Part shown: piece by piece, positions 34,201 to 47,000 of the stretch
Numbering within the stretch: the first letter of the stretch is position 1
Layout of the letters: each line of letters begins with the position of its first letter
Source: Lumbricus rubellus
Taxonomy: Eukaryota > Annelida > Clitellata > Crassiclitellata > Lumbricidae
Length of the DNA: 64,000 bases
Reading direction: 5' to 3'
Assembly (NCBI GenBank): GCA_945859605.1
Contig: OX243827.1
Span: 29,273,141 to 29,337,140 of the forward strand
Notes under the pieces: model-generated
What the model was told of the DNA's origin: nothing
What the model saw: the letters and a program-made list of their open reading frames with translations, nothing else
The model's database searches: none
Position numbers and translations under genes: made by a program

Positions 34201-37200
34201 AAACATAGCTTTCGGTAATAAGTGTATTATTTTCTATATAAGCGAATGGTGGTTTCTGAATTGTATCTTAGAGCGAGATCCTGTGCTGCTACTGTATCAC
34301 AGACATAATAACATTGGAGAAACAGATCTTACTAAGTGTGGGTCTGGGTGTCACCATTACATCGTGGCATGATAAAAGAGCATTAAGGCTTAGATAATTA
34401 TGAATCTTTTGACGTGAGAGCTAGACACTGTTGATTACAATTCACAGTGTAAAAACATTAATTAATCGTAGCATTACAGCGAAGCTGTAATGTGATAATA
34501 TATACGACGAACATTTATTAGTTTAGTATAAGAGTCTCCGAATCGCCAGTCTGTACAACGAGTGGAATCATGAATCTGAAATAAAGAAAACAGAACAAGT
34601 TAAACCGTGTTCCAGTAATACAAACTTGTAGAAACTGAGTAGGCTAGTTTCCAGACCAATGCAGAACAATACGGGCACCCAACAAAAGGTTTAATAACCA
34701 TAACCTCCAGGGGCAAGCCAGTATAGGTGGTGGAGAACCGGGGTACTTTGATTTTAGATCACGTTAAGTTGTTTTGTTCAAAATAGAGACCCATTCACCA
34801 GATGGCTACGCCATAAACGTTCGGTTCAAAGTTATTTTCATATTCTTCATGCGGCTCACGTAGTTTCCTCGCTACACGCTAGTTGGACGTGGAAATGATG
34901 ACACTTAAGCGTCGTTACATCTCACGTGCCGGTTTGATAAAATGCCTACATGATTATATACAAAAAGCATGTAGGCAAAATCATCAGACCAGGTAAATAA
35001 GACTGTAAGCTCAGAGCAATAGACCAACAGTAGACACTTACACTTACACGACTCATGGACTGGAGTGGGGTTATGTCTCATGGGTAGCTTACGTAGTTCA
35101 AAGCAGCAATCCGTTATGTCATTAAGGCGTGCAATATGCCATGTTCCGTGAACCGCAGTGTACAGACATGTCAATCAATAATCACATATCCTGGACGCTG
35201 CTGGAGCGCGAAACATCGCAAAATTAAATTAAAGAATCACTTTCATACAGCCCGAACCATACTCAGGCCGAAATGATTAGAAAGCCACAATCTTACTCTA
35301 AATGAATAGCAAAGAAGACACATCGTAAGTGACCAGAGCAGACCCAACTTCTGAAACATAAGTGCATGACCCATTCGCCCAATCTGCATTGATTAACTAA
35401 GGCAATGATTACCGATTATTTCAAGCGTAGAAAGACTATAAAAGAGTGTTAACCACTGTTACCTCTAGAGTTAATGCTGTAGTTAGTATTGTGTTAATCA
35501 CGTGTTCGTAAAGATTGCATATTGACATGTTTGCTTTATATTTTTAATAACGCTACTTTGTTGAAGTTAACCATAATCGTATGCATAATTGTGTTCTTAT
35601 TTCAGTCTAAAAATGAGGTTGCGAAGTCTTCCGGTATTACAATGTATATACATGTTAACGAATATGTGCTATTTTAATCGTTTAAGCTTAGTCGTATGAT
35701 TTCAAAACGTATTTTTCGCATTGCATTACCAAAGTTTGAGTGACGTACACTGGATTTTCGATACATGTTATGATAAGCATTTACGCAATGAGTTTTAACG
35801 TGTTAGCTGATTAGTGCCGCTTAGAGTGGTATTCAAGCATGACTGTACGGTGTTTACCTTTAACAAGGATTGAGACACTGATGGCGAGATAGACAGCCTC
35901 CCTTGAGTTCTGAATGATGTTTCTGGAGATCCGTCGTCAATTCATAAGGCCTAACAGAGAATACCGCAGTTTATCTTACTCATTGACGAGATCCATCATA
36001 TAGCGTCACTCTAAGATCCGGAAGCAATTATAACCAATGCTTTCTGGATATTAGGGTAAAACCATATAACAGATTATCTTTTCCGTGCATTACGTTCAAT
36101 CATAATAGTATAATCAGTTTAAAAATTTTCATGGCGTATGAGGGCGTTAGATCATCACCCCGTCTTTTTAACGAACAGATTATTCGGCTGCCCATCCACC
36201 CTGGCCAAACGAAACCACGCCTACCCTGGCCAGCTTGCCTTACTAAGCCCAGAGAGAGTATCTACCCCACCGCCCGGCAGAACCCGCCTGCATACTTAAA
36301 TCCCGCCCACATCAGTGGTCGCGGCCACGGCACTCACATCCACACCCCAGTTTCTGATTGGCCAACAGCTCCACCCCACAAAGGGATGCCTATGTATATC
36401 GCAGCCTCTTCCATATTCGTAGTACGATTACCTGTCTAAATATCACAATGAAGATATATATATACACATATTTCCTATGAATATTTCCCATATACTTAGT
36501 TCGATTGCGAGTTAAATATTATAATCAACCTATATATACCCTGCGTTGATTTGAATGTATTTCTGTTTAATTAATTGAGATAATTTGTATGGTTTTCAAT
36601 ACGTGTTGAAATAGAATCAGGATTAAAACGATACAATGTAATGAAGCAAAAGTTAATCGTGTAAAATAATGTATCTAACGTTGAACATTCTTTCTTTCAA
36701 TCTAATCACTGTATACAGTGAAAGCCTACGGTCATCAATTGGTATTGCAACTGTTCTTTTACTGTTGTTATTGTTAGTGTAAAATAATGTATCAAACGTT
36801 CACCATGTTGATACAAATACAGCCTAGTATTATATGCGCAGTACAGTCCCAGCTTCCGAGGCATACTCCGACACACACAAACACATAGACAAGCATACAC
36901 GGAAGCACACTCATATGACCCACTGTCTTGTAATACGGACGCTGTTCTTCGGACTAGTTCCAATAACATCCCGTCCACCTCCCACCCCGCACCCCTCGCT
37001 CGACCGCCAGTAGAAGGCATGACTGTCGTCCGTCAACATAGCCTCGCCCTAAGGGTGGGGGGGTACGACACTGATTTACGAGTCCATTGACAGAGCGTGC
37101 AGGAGGGGGAGTCCGCCATTACTACCAATACCAGGGTTAAATACCACATTAGATACCTCTTAGATACCTTAATGGTACTACCACCTACCACGCGGGGACA

Positions 37201-40200
37201 TGAACAGCAGAACCAGGAGCTATATATATATATAATATAGAATATAATTATCCATGGTAATCCGTAGGTGCTCTACCTATATATAAATATATACATATAT
37301 TACAGTCACCGCTGTGCTTATTTTCAGATATTAACCGATAATACATGTAGCGCTTTCTTTTCAATCGAATGTTTCTGTATAATCTTTGCTTATTATATGG
37401 CGTAATTTTTAATTGTCGAGACCAAAACGTATAGTTCTCCGCGAGATTATTCTGTGCATCTTTGACAATGGTCTATATTATATGCTGATAACGTTGCGTA
37501 CATATAGTGACATTCATTCTAAAACTAAAGGGTTTTCTAGCACTAGATATACTGTACTGCTATGGTTTATTGTTTTCAAAACCACTTGGTACGCTGAGAT
37601 ATGTATATCTCATTTGGTCGAAGTTCATTTTAAGCTGATTGTTTGTCGTCACAGCCTATTATGCTTTGACAATGTATTAATCGCATTGTGGGTACATGAC
37701 TTAGAATGCGCAGGATAGCAAATGACTTACAGTGCAGTTGGTTTAGATACATCTAGTTATAATCAATTCGTAGTTCCAGAGTTGTCTAACACTATCAGTA
37801 CTTTAAAACTATTGTTCATTGTCCTATAACGACTAAATATGTTGCGACACTAGTGTATCATTCAGTCCACGTTTATATCGAGTCGATACTTTATTCGAAC
37901 AATTTATGTTTTAATTGCAATGTTTAATCACGATATTATCAATGTGCATGTTAGCTCCTAATTAGTTAATATTCTGTAATATGTTAAGCGAGCTGGTATA
38001 GTGGATCGTAGATGACACACACCCTGAAGTCCGACGTAGAAAGGGAGAGAGGAGAAGAGAGTTTGCCGACAGTCTCTTATCGTACCTATTAATCAGAATT
38101 AAGGAACGACAATCCCGACGCTTTGAACTAATCCGACACTAATTTATCCCGGATGCGCCCATTAAGACGCTTCCTCCCGTCTTCTAACAGCTGTAAACCT
38201 CCCCCGCTTCACGCCCTTCTCCAATTGCCGAGATACGAAGTACATTAAGCGACCGACAGAGGAATGCTTGCACGGTGTCATTCGACCGACCCACGTCGAC
38301 GACGGATAAATCCCTCCCCTCCACGATATCGGATGACTCTTCCCCCTCACAGTCTTGGTACACGTAGAAACCCTGGACAGAGTACGAAAACAGACACATA
38401 AGTTTATTACTTTACCATGTAACATGTAGATTAATTTAAGAAAGACTTAATTAAATCAGGTAGTTCCCTACATTGTTCTACAGGGAGAAGGTTGCCTTCG
38501 ACACTACGACAAGATAAGCCTAATTCTTGCACCAGATTACAATTAGTAATATTTCATGAATAAGTCGTTAGGGTCTTTCTTTCAAGTAAGGTAGTCACTT
38601 TAATACCAGACATTTAAGCTATTGGACTTTACACGCGTCTGTTGGTCAAACCTTTCATAGTGCAGTATATATATGTATAACGTTCCTCGGTTATGCATGG
38701 TTACCTTACATTCATGTACTTCTGAGTAGCAGTTTCGCTTTTGGGTTTTTCTCGTGTCTATAAATAATTTACTTGCATTCACGTGAGGTCACGTGATCAA
38801 TCGGACTGCAACTGAGATACCATAAAGGCAGGTGTGGGGAAGAGACGGAGAGCTAGACGGACACACAGACAGATAGATAGCGCCACGGACAAATAGACCG
38901 ACAGACACAGAACTACACTTATAAGTAGACAACTACACGAAGAGACACGCTACAGGAAAGGCACACGTAGACACACACATTTAATTAATTAACCGTATAC
39001 TAATTACATTACTACGTAAATGTAACTTTCGGGTTAATACATCGCCAAAATTTTCCCAGTTGGAAAATGCTCTTTTTGATAGTGTATTCAGATAAGCTGA
39101 AACGAGGTACTAGTCATAGCGTGTTTTCATCAGGCAATCAGTTTCACTGGTTTGGTAACTATGGGTATTTTGGGGGTCGTATAGTTAAGCAGTTTTGATA
39201 AACGTTTGTGTTTGCAGCGTATATATATATTCTTCCGAACGCATGCAGTTGCGTACTTTTCTGTATCACTTTCGATTTTGGGATTTCCCCGTGAATGAAA
39301 ATAGTTTGCTTGCATTTACGTGAGGCCACTTGCTCATACAGAGGAACACTGGTGGACAGACAGTAGGACACATAGACAACAACCTTTAGTGAGAGCAAGC
39401 GTGAGGACGAGACAGACAGACCGACAGACACAGAAAGGTACCTAGACGGACAGAGTATATACAATAGGCCATAGCTAAGTTTACATAAAAGGCAATACAA
39501 CTGTGCCATCCATTCGCTTTACATTTAACAATAATCTACACTAATGTGTAGTGATAGTAATCTGTAAAAGGGTTTGCAAATATTTGTATTAGACAGCGTT
39601 AGTCAAAGAGTTTGGATGTTGCAAACTTTACATATATAGCTTGTACTTTGAGCAAGGTTGCACCGCATTTCTGCACAATCTTTTCGGAACTGTATTTTCT
39701 AGAGTTTATTTTCTGGTATAATTTCATACTGCTAGGCAGATTAGTTAATTAATTAGTTTTGTAATACGCGAGGTCGCTTAGACTTACTAAGTAGGGGGGT
39801 CTGTGAGGGCGTGGCTGACGCAGCTTGCAGTGTCAGGTAAGGCCTACAAGGCAAGGACTGTGAAACAGGGAAGAAATTATTACCTAAAAAGGAGATATTA
39901 ATTACAATTTGAGGGAAGCAAGCAAGCAGGCAGAAAGAGAATGACGTAAGGAGAAAACCCAGTAGAGGAAAACCCAAGGACGGGTGTGTTAGCTGCCAGA
40001 GCGAGCAAGGGAGTAGCAAGAGGGCGGGCAGCCTGGAGTCGCACAGGCGGACTGCAGTCGCACAGGCGGCTGGAGTCGCACTGCGGCCTGGAGCAGCACG
40101 GGCGTGGTTGCCTTGGACGGCCACAGGCAGAGCCGTAAAGGGGAAGGGGTAGATTAGGGAACGAGTGAAAATTGCAGAGCAAGAACCGAGAGTGGAGAAG

Positions 40201-41053
40201 AGCATAGAATCACAATCTAGAAAGAGACAGACAGGCAAGAAGACAGAGACAGAAAGTCAGACAGACTAAGAGTTAGGGTAGTTTGGATGTCAACACCAAG
40301 ACGAGAGAAAATCTAATTGGATTTAGATGTAGAACACACTTAAATATATTCTTTAAATATAAGTATGACGTAGTGGGCGTGTGGTTTTGTCGTGGTTAAC
40401 TGAGTTACCCACACAGACAGAGAGACAGACTCGCGCACTCCATACACATAGGGATAGACAGACAAGAGACAGACTTAGACAGACATAGACAGAAAATGAA
40501 TAATACGCATAGTACTTTTAAGTAAAACTTATAAACATAGCTTTCGGTAATAAGTGTATTATTTTCTATATAAGCGAATGGTGGTTTCTGAATTGTATCT
40601 TAGAGCGAGATCCTGTGCTGCTACTGTATCACAGACATAATAACATTGGAGAAACAGATCTTACTAAGTGTGGGTCTGGGTGTCACCATTACATCGTGGC
40701 ATGATAAAAGAGCATTAAGGCTTAGATAATTATGAATCTTTTGACGTGAGAGCTAGACACTGTTGATTACAATTCACAGTGTAAAAACATTAATTAATCG
40801 TAGCATTACAGCGAAGCTGTAATGTGATAATATATACGACGAACATTTATTAGTTTAGTATAAGAGTCTCCGAATCGCCAGTCTGTACAACGAGTGGAAT
40901 CATGAATCTGAAATAAAGAAAACAGAACAAGTTAAACCGTGTTCCAGTAATACAAACTTGTAGAAACTGAGTAGGCTAGTTTCCAGACCAATGCAGAACA
41001 ATACGGGCACCCAACAAAAGGTTTAATAACCATAACCTCCAGGGGCAAGCCAG

Positions 41054-41087
<34 letters not shown>

Positions 41088-44000
41088 TGCATGCATGCAT
41101 GCATGTATGTATGTATGTATGTATGTATGTATGTATGTACATGTATGTATGTATGTATGTACATGTATGTATGTATATGTATGTATGTATGTATATAGGT
41201 ATGTATATATGCTTAATCAAACTTCTATATGAGATTGTGAAGCTTTATGCATGTATGCATGCATGTATATATGTATGTATGAATGTATGTATGTATGTAT
41301 GTATAATTATATGCTTGAATGTATGTATGCATGTATGACTTTGTATGTGTGTATATTTTTACACGTACATATGTATGTATGTACGTAGTACGTACGTATG
41401 TTTGTACGTACGTATGTATGTATGCATGTATGTATGCATGTATATAATATATGTACATACATACATATATACATACCTAACTACATACATGTAGGCCCTA
41501 TACATTCATACTTACACACATACATAGCTACATACGTACGTACATACATACATACATACATACATACATACATACATACATTCATGCAAATACAATTATG
41601 CATGCACACATACCGCTGCGTCCTCTTAGGTCCTCTGATCGGCTTGATCTCTTTGTCCCCCGAGTCAGGACCGCCATGGCTCAATCCAGATCATTTGCCT
41701 GCATTGGTCCCTCACTATGGAATAGGCTTCCCCCATCAGTTCGCTCTGCCATCCTCTCTGGTAGTGTATCCTCGCCTTTCTCTCGTCTAAAAACTTGCCT
41801 GTTTTCTAGGGGTTGTACGCACTGGGAGCGCTTCAGAAAGGCTCTTGCTGCGAGAAGCGCTTTATAAATGGTCAGATACAATACCATACTTACATACATG
41901 AATACATACATACATGCATACATACTGGTACATACATACATGCATACATACATACATACATACATACATACATACATACATACATACATACATACATACA
42001 TACATACATACATACATACATACATACATACATACATACATACATACATACACTGAACCAGAATGTAGACATATGGGGGGTAATGGCGAGTCGGGGGTAA
42101 TGGGCCGGGGTGGGTGGGTAATGTCCTAGACCCATTAGAAGCAGTTCATATTACTGAAGACTAATAATTTACTGTAAATTGCTACAACTGGAATGTAAGC
42201 CAGTGTTGCTAGGTATGGGGTTCATGTAATTGAAGTAGTTTGATCTTGTAGGCTTACACAACTAAGTCACAACTTAGGCCTATGGTGCGTAATCAAGATC
42301 TCAATAAAGATTTATTTTGGTCTACGAACAGTGCTTAAAGTGTGGGAAAATAAGTGCCTGGATGCCCCTTACCTTCCAGGCTGTTCTGGCCAATAAGTGA
42401 CAGGACGGCACTCCGATTTTCAAATAAGTGCATGGACGCCGTCCATGACCGTCCTGCCACACTTTAAGCCATGTCTACGAATCTACAGGGTGGGCCATAA
42501 AAGTGAGACCGCCTACGCGGTTTTGCTAATATTTCGGCCAAAAATAAGAATTTTCAAATCAAATTTCACTGACTTAAAGCCAATTCATATCTACGTATAA
42601 TAGCCAAATTTCATAAAGATATGTTCAACATAACAAAAGTTATACCACTTTTAGTGAGACCACCCATCGTTTTTTGATGATCAAAAACACGTTACGCAAA
42701 AAGGTAACAAATATCGGCCAAAAATAGGAATTCTTATATGAAATTTTACAGGCTTCAAGGGCATTCATACCTACGCGTAACTACCAAATTTCACACAAAA
42801 CTTTCAAACGGAACAAAAGTTATATCACTTTTAGTGAGCATACCCAGCGATTTGTTGGGTCCAAAAACGATAGGAGAATTTAAGGCTGATTGTGAGTTGA
42901 TATGGGAAGACTTCCCTTTTAAACCTATCAACAAGACCATCGGAAACTTTACAAATAGGTTCACAACGTGTTTGGTTGGGGGTGGGGGACATTTTGAACA
43001 CAAGTTATCATGTTACTTTCGACAAAAAATTATTTGAAACTTGACTTAAGAAACTCGTTTTTTGCTCATTTTTTCTTAACGTGTTTTTGAATCATCAAAA
43101 AACGATGGGTGGTCTCACTAAAAGTGGTATAACTTTTGTTCTGTTGGACATATCTTTATGAAATTTGGCAGTTATACGTATATATGAAGGGGCTTTAAGT
43201 CAGTAAAATTTGATTTAAAAATTCTTATTTTTGGCCGAAATATTAGCAAAACCGTGTAGGCGGTCTCACTTTTTATGGCCCACCCTGTGAATAGGCACTA
43301 TTCTAACATTTCCCAAAGCGGTCTATATGTTTGGGATGAATAAAACGCTTTGTTTTCTTTCTGCAGCGATGGTTTATGTACAATTGTACACGTACCCTCC
43401 TGTGGCTAGCGTCAGTTTAAACTGACGGTTATATTTGGGCCTACAACGGCCTACCTCTGCAATATTTAAAAAAAATCTGGGTGAATACGATGGTTTTGGG
43501 TCTAGACAAACACGAAAATGTGAAATAAACCATTAATTTCTGTCATGGGTTGATATGGGTTAATTATTAACGTGATGGGGGACCTAGAAACGCAGGGCAT
43601 GGACGTACGAAGAGCGGTGGATAAGACCAGAGACAGAGCAACTTGGAGACGTCTTGTAAGGGCCTCATCGTCAGCATGCGCTCGACGGAGGAGAAATTGG
43701 ATACGTCATAGACGTAATCGTGAAAAAGAGGTATAGGCCTATAATTATAATAAGCTTAGAAGTCTCAATTCTAAGCGCATGCTGATTAGACTGATCCTAT
43801 GACGTTTAGTTGTAGTTCTCAACTGTAGACAATTTTAAATCATGTTGTAGGTTCATTGCAGTGTCTCGTAATTCTTATGTTCCATTCATTGGTATTGCTA
43901 AACGGTAGAGACTAGCAAATAGTCTAGCATGATCCATATTCATTTAGGGTTTATTAATGAGCTATTTTATTCTATTTGTGGTTCTGTAGGTGGACGAGAC

Positions 44001-47000
44001 TATTGCAGCGAACATTTGGTCCATTAGTGACGACTTCGGACAAATTCTATGCACATTGAAAATGCCAGGACACGTGAATGTCTCAACAAACAATTTGGGT
44101 ATGCCCTAAATGACATTATTATAGTTCAGTTAAATTTCATTACGTGTATTAAGACGGAAGATTCGTAATTATGGTAGATCTAATAGTCTCATACATGCTG
44201 TCATTGATTGACAGGACTCGCTTACCCGCGTGCAAACCCTGTGTAGTCTACACTTGAATGCTTTACAAAGTAATATTTCGTAGTCTCCAAAGTTTCTTAG
44301 CGCTTCAATATCTACGTCGAACAGACTAGCATACACAATTACTGCGCTATATAAAAATCGTATTAGTACGATTGACCTGTTTCTGTGTAATAAGCAGACA
44401 CGGATGTTATTGTGGGAATCATTCGGGATGAAGTCACAGGGCACATTGTCGAGCACGTTTCACATGCATAGAATATCGTGTTCCACAATGTACAGGAATA
44501 GAAATTGTGATGTTTAGGCCTACTCGTCCATAGAATTTGCTGGCAGTCAACAAAATTATTAGCAGTACCGAAAGCGGTATTAAGGTTTAATCAAAAAGAA
44601 ATATAGGCTATTTATAATACCGTAACGGGTGGCTGCACACATTTTTATCGATATTATTATATTATGGATCTAACGTGTATTCTCGATTCTTTCAGTTTTA
44701 GAAGCATGGTCATTAAATCGGTCAAATCTTTCTCTTCAAATGGAATTTCCAAAGGGATCAGAGTGGGGTGAAAACCGCGGCGACGGGATATCAATATCTA
44801 TGGAAACTCTAAATGCCAGTAAGTAGAAAACTGATTTTTTTGCACTTTAATGATATTCTGCCATTTCTATAGCGCGCACGATTACTTACTGCAACCCACC
44901 ACAATCTGTACTCTGTAGGTTTGTTGAACTCTGAAGAGATCTATTACGAAGTAATCAAATAGAATATCTGGCTGTGCTTTAAGTTATTCACTTACAAAGC
45001 AGTTGCAATCCGTGTAGCATTATTGTTTGACAAACTGGCCTCCATATTTATGGTTCATTCTCTAAGATTGACTTTGCAGGTATTTCTTCAGAAAGTCAGT
45101 CGACTTTGAACATGTGGGGTGTGTATTACCGATCCATGGACAAACTACTTACAGGAAAAAGGTAAGAAGCCTTATAGCATTAATTATGATGCAACCACAT
45201 CTATGTTTCAATGCATTGCACAAATTTAGAATTCCTTATGCTACTCCAGAGTATTTTATTATCCCACCACGCGAATCGACCAACAATGCTGTTCACAAGC
45301 ACGATCACACGCAGATGCATAGGCCTACACCTTGGCCGATTTAAAACAATCCGTATAAACTTTGTTAGCCTTGACTGTAAAGGTCTGTGTGTCATCTGTT
45401 TTTGAATATCTGAGATTAAAAAAATCTTTTAAATAATATTATATGATTGCGATATGTTGGCAAACTTGCTTGCTTAGAGTAAATTTTTAAGCTAGTTAAA
45501 TGTTTGATACAGAGACGGTGATGATGTTCTCAACTCAAGAATTCTATCGTTTTCGATCGAAGGACTAAAGACCAACCAGACATTAAAGCCACCAGTCATT
45601 ATAACGTTACGACATAACCAGGTACAGTTTTTGCCAACCTCAATTCACTCTTGTCTTGAAATACTTTCGCTGAATGGCTGTAATTGTATGCAGTATCCTA
45701 TTATGTTGCTATCATTCAAGACTGCCAGATTCAAACCTCATCGATTACCTATAAGCTTACAGCATAAATTTTTCTTGATATAGTCAAACACGGCATTCTA
45801 GCCAATTTTTGTTCTTTTAATCGCTCTTTGAATGAATCCTAGCTTCAAAATGATTACCATGAACTTCAGTAGGCCAAACTGAAAACCCTCAATATCTTCA
45901 GGATAGTCATAAGTACAATAATATCAGATTGATGCATAGGCTTATCTTTTCGAAGCTAATGGAAATAAAAGCATCACCGTATTTCAATGAAGTCCAAATT
46001 GGCTAAAACTGCTGTTAATAATGTATACTCAATGCTGAAGTAGCCAAAAGATGCATCTAAATTAACTTTCTTTGGTTCCATGACACTTAATCCCGCGACA
46101 CTTAATACCGCGACAGTTAGTACCGGACACTAAATCCCGCGACACTTAATCCCGCGACCATTTAATCCCGCGACAGTTAATCCCGGCGACATTTAAACCC
46201 ATCATCATCATCATCATCAATATCCTTAGGCTCAATGCCCGTAGGAGTCCGATGCCACTCTCTGTCTGAGTCTGTCTCGTGTCATGTTGCCCAGCTTCAA
46301 CCGGTCCGGTCAGCAGGTCTGCTCCATACCATTAACATCTTGGAGCATCTAGACCACCTTGTCTGATTGAAGAGAATCGTGAAAAAGAGGCACGAAGGAC
46401 AACGTGGGTCAATGCCCGTTGTGTCCCACGCTCTCTCCCCCGACCCTCTCCATCAGTCTGTCTTGACCGACCTGTGCATGACTGCTTCACATCATGACAC
46501 CTTGAAGCATCTGGGTAGCTATGTCACTTCTGTCGTGGTTTTGGCGGATTACAATCGTCTTGGTTTTTCACTGCCAGCGTATCGCCACCCATCTGGCAAA
46601 CCTTCCTCATTTTGTCCGGGCTTAGGACCGGCACAGGGACGTTGATGGTTCCCTGTGGCAGAGGATGGATGCAGTTTAACGTCGTGTCCAGGACCATTGA
46701 AACCCGGCGACACTTAATCCCGCGACCAATTAATCCCGCGACAGTTAATCCCGGCGAAATTTAATCCCGCGACACTTAATACAGGGAAAGTAAAATAACA
46801 TTTTTAAACAGTTGAATTCAAAAAGGCAATTCACTATTGTTCAAAAAGTTAAGCCTTTGCAGTTAAATATTATAAAACCAGTAAAATTTGATAAAAGCAA
46901 TATTTACAGCAATATTCACTGCATGTTTTTCATAAAAAGAGCTCCGATGGCATTGTCGCAATGTTTAATGTATTTGTAATTTCCATGTAGCCTATCACAG

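Larger units (their letters stand above)
33488..41057. mobile_element. Non-autonomous LTR retrotransposon, 7.6 kb
   Basis: Two LTRs, 1238 and 1256 bp, with apparently identical sequence except for one 18-bp indel, enclose 5076 bp without gag, protease, RT or integrase frames. Insertion into an ATGT array (TATG on both sides) makes the target duplication uninformative. The purine run GTAGGGGGG before the 3' LTR fits a polypurine tract. Near-identical LTRs imply recent insertion, so enzymes were supplied in trans. Lies in gene B intron 12. Confidence 0.87.

Noticed and set aside
36131..36439. 102-codon Pro-rich frame inside the LTR element
   Set aside because: Composition-driven; lacks gag-like features such as a CCHC knuckle.
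46367..46645. 92-codon frame inside the iterated-end transposon
   Set aside because: No transposase motif, GC-rich non-coding interior more likely.
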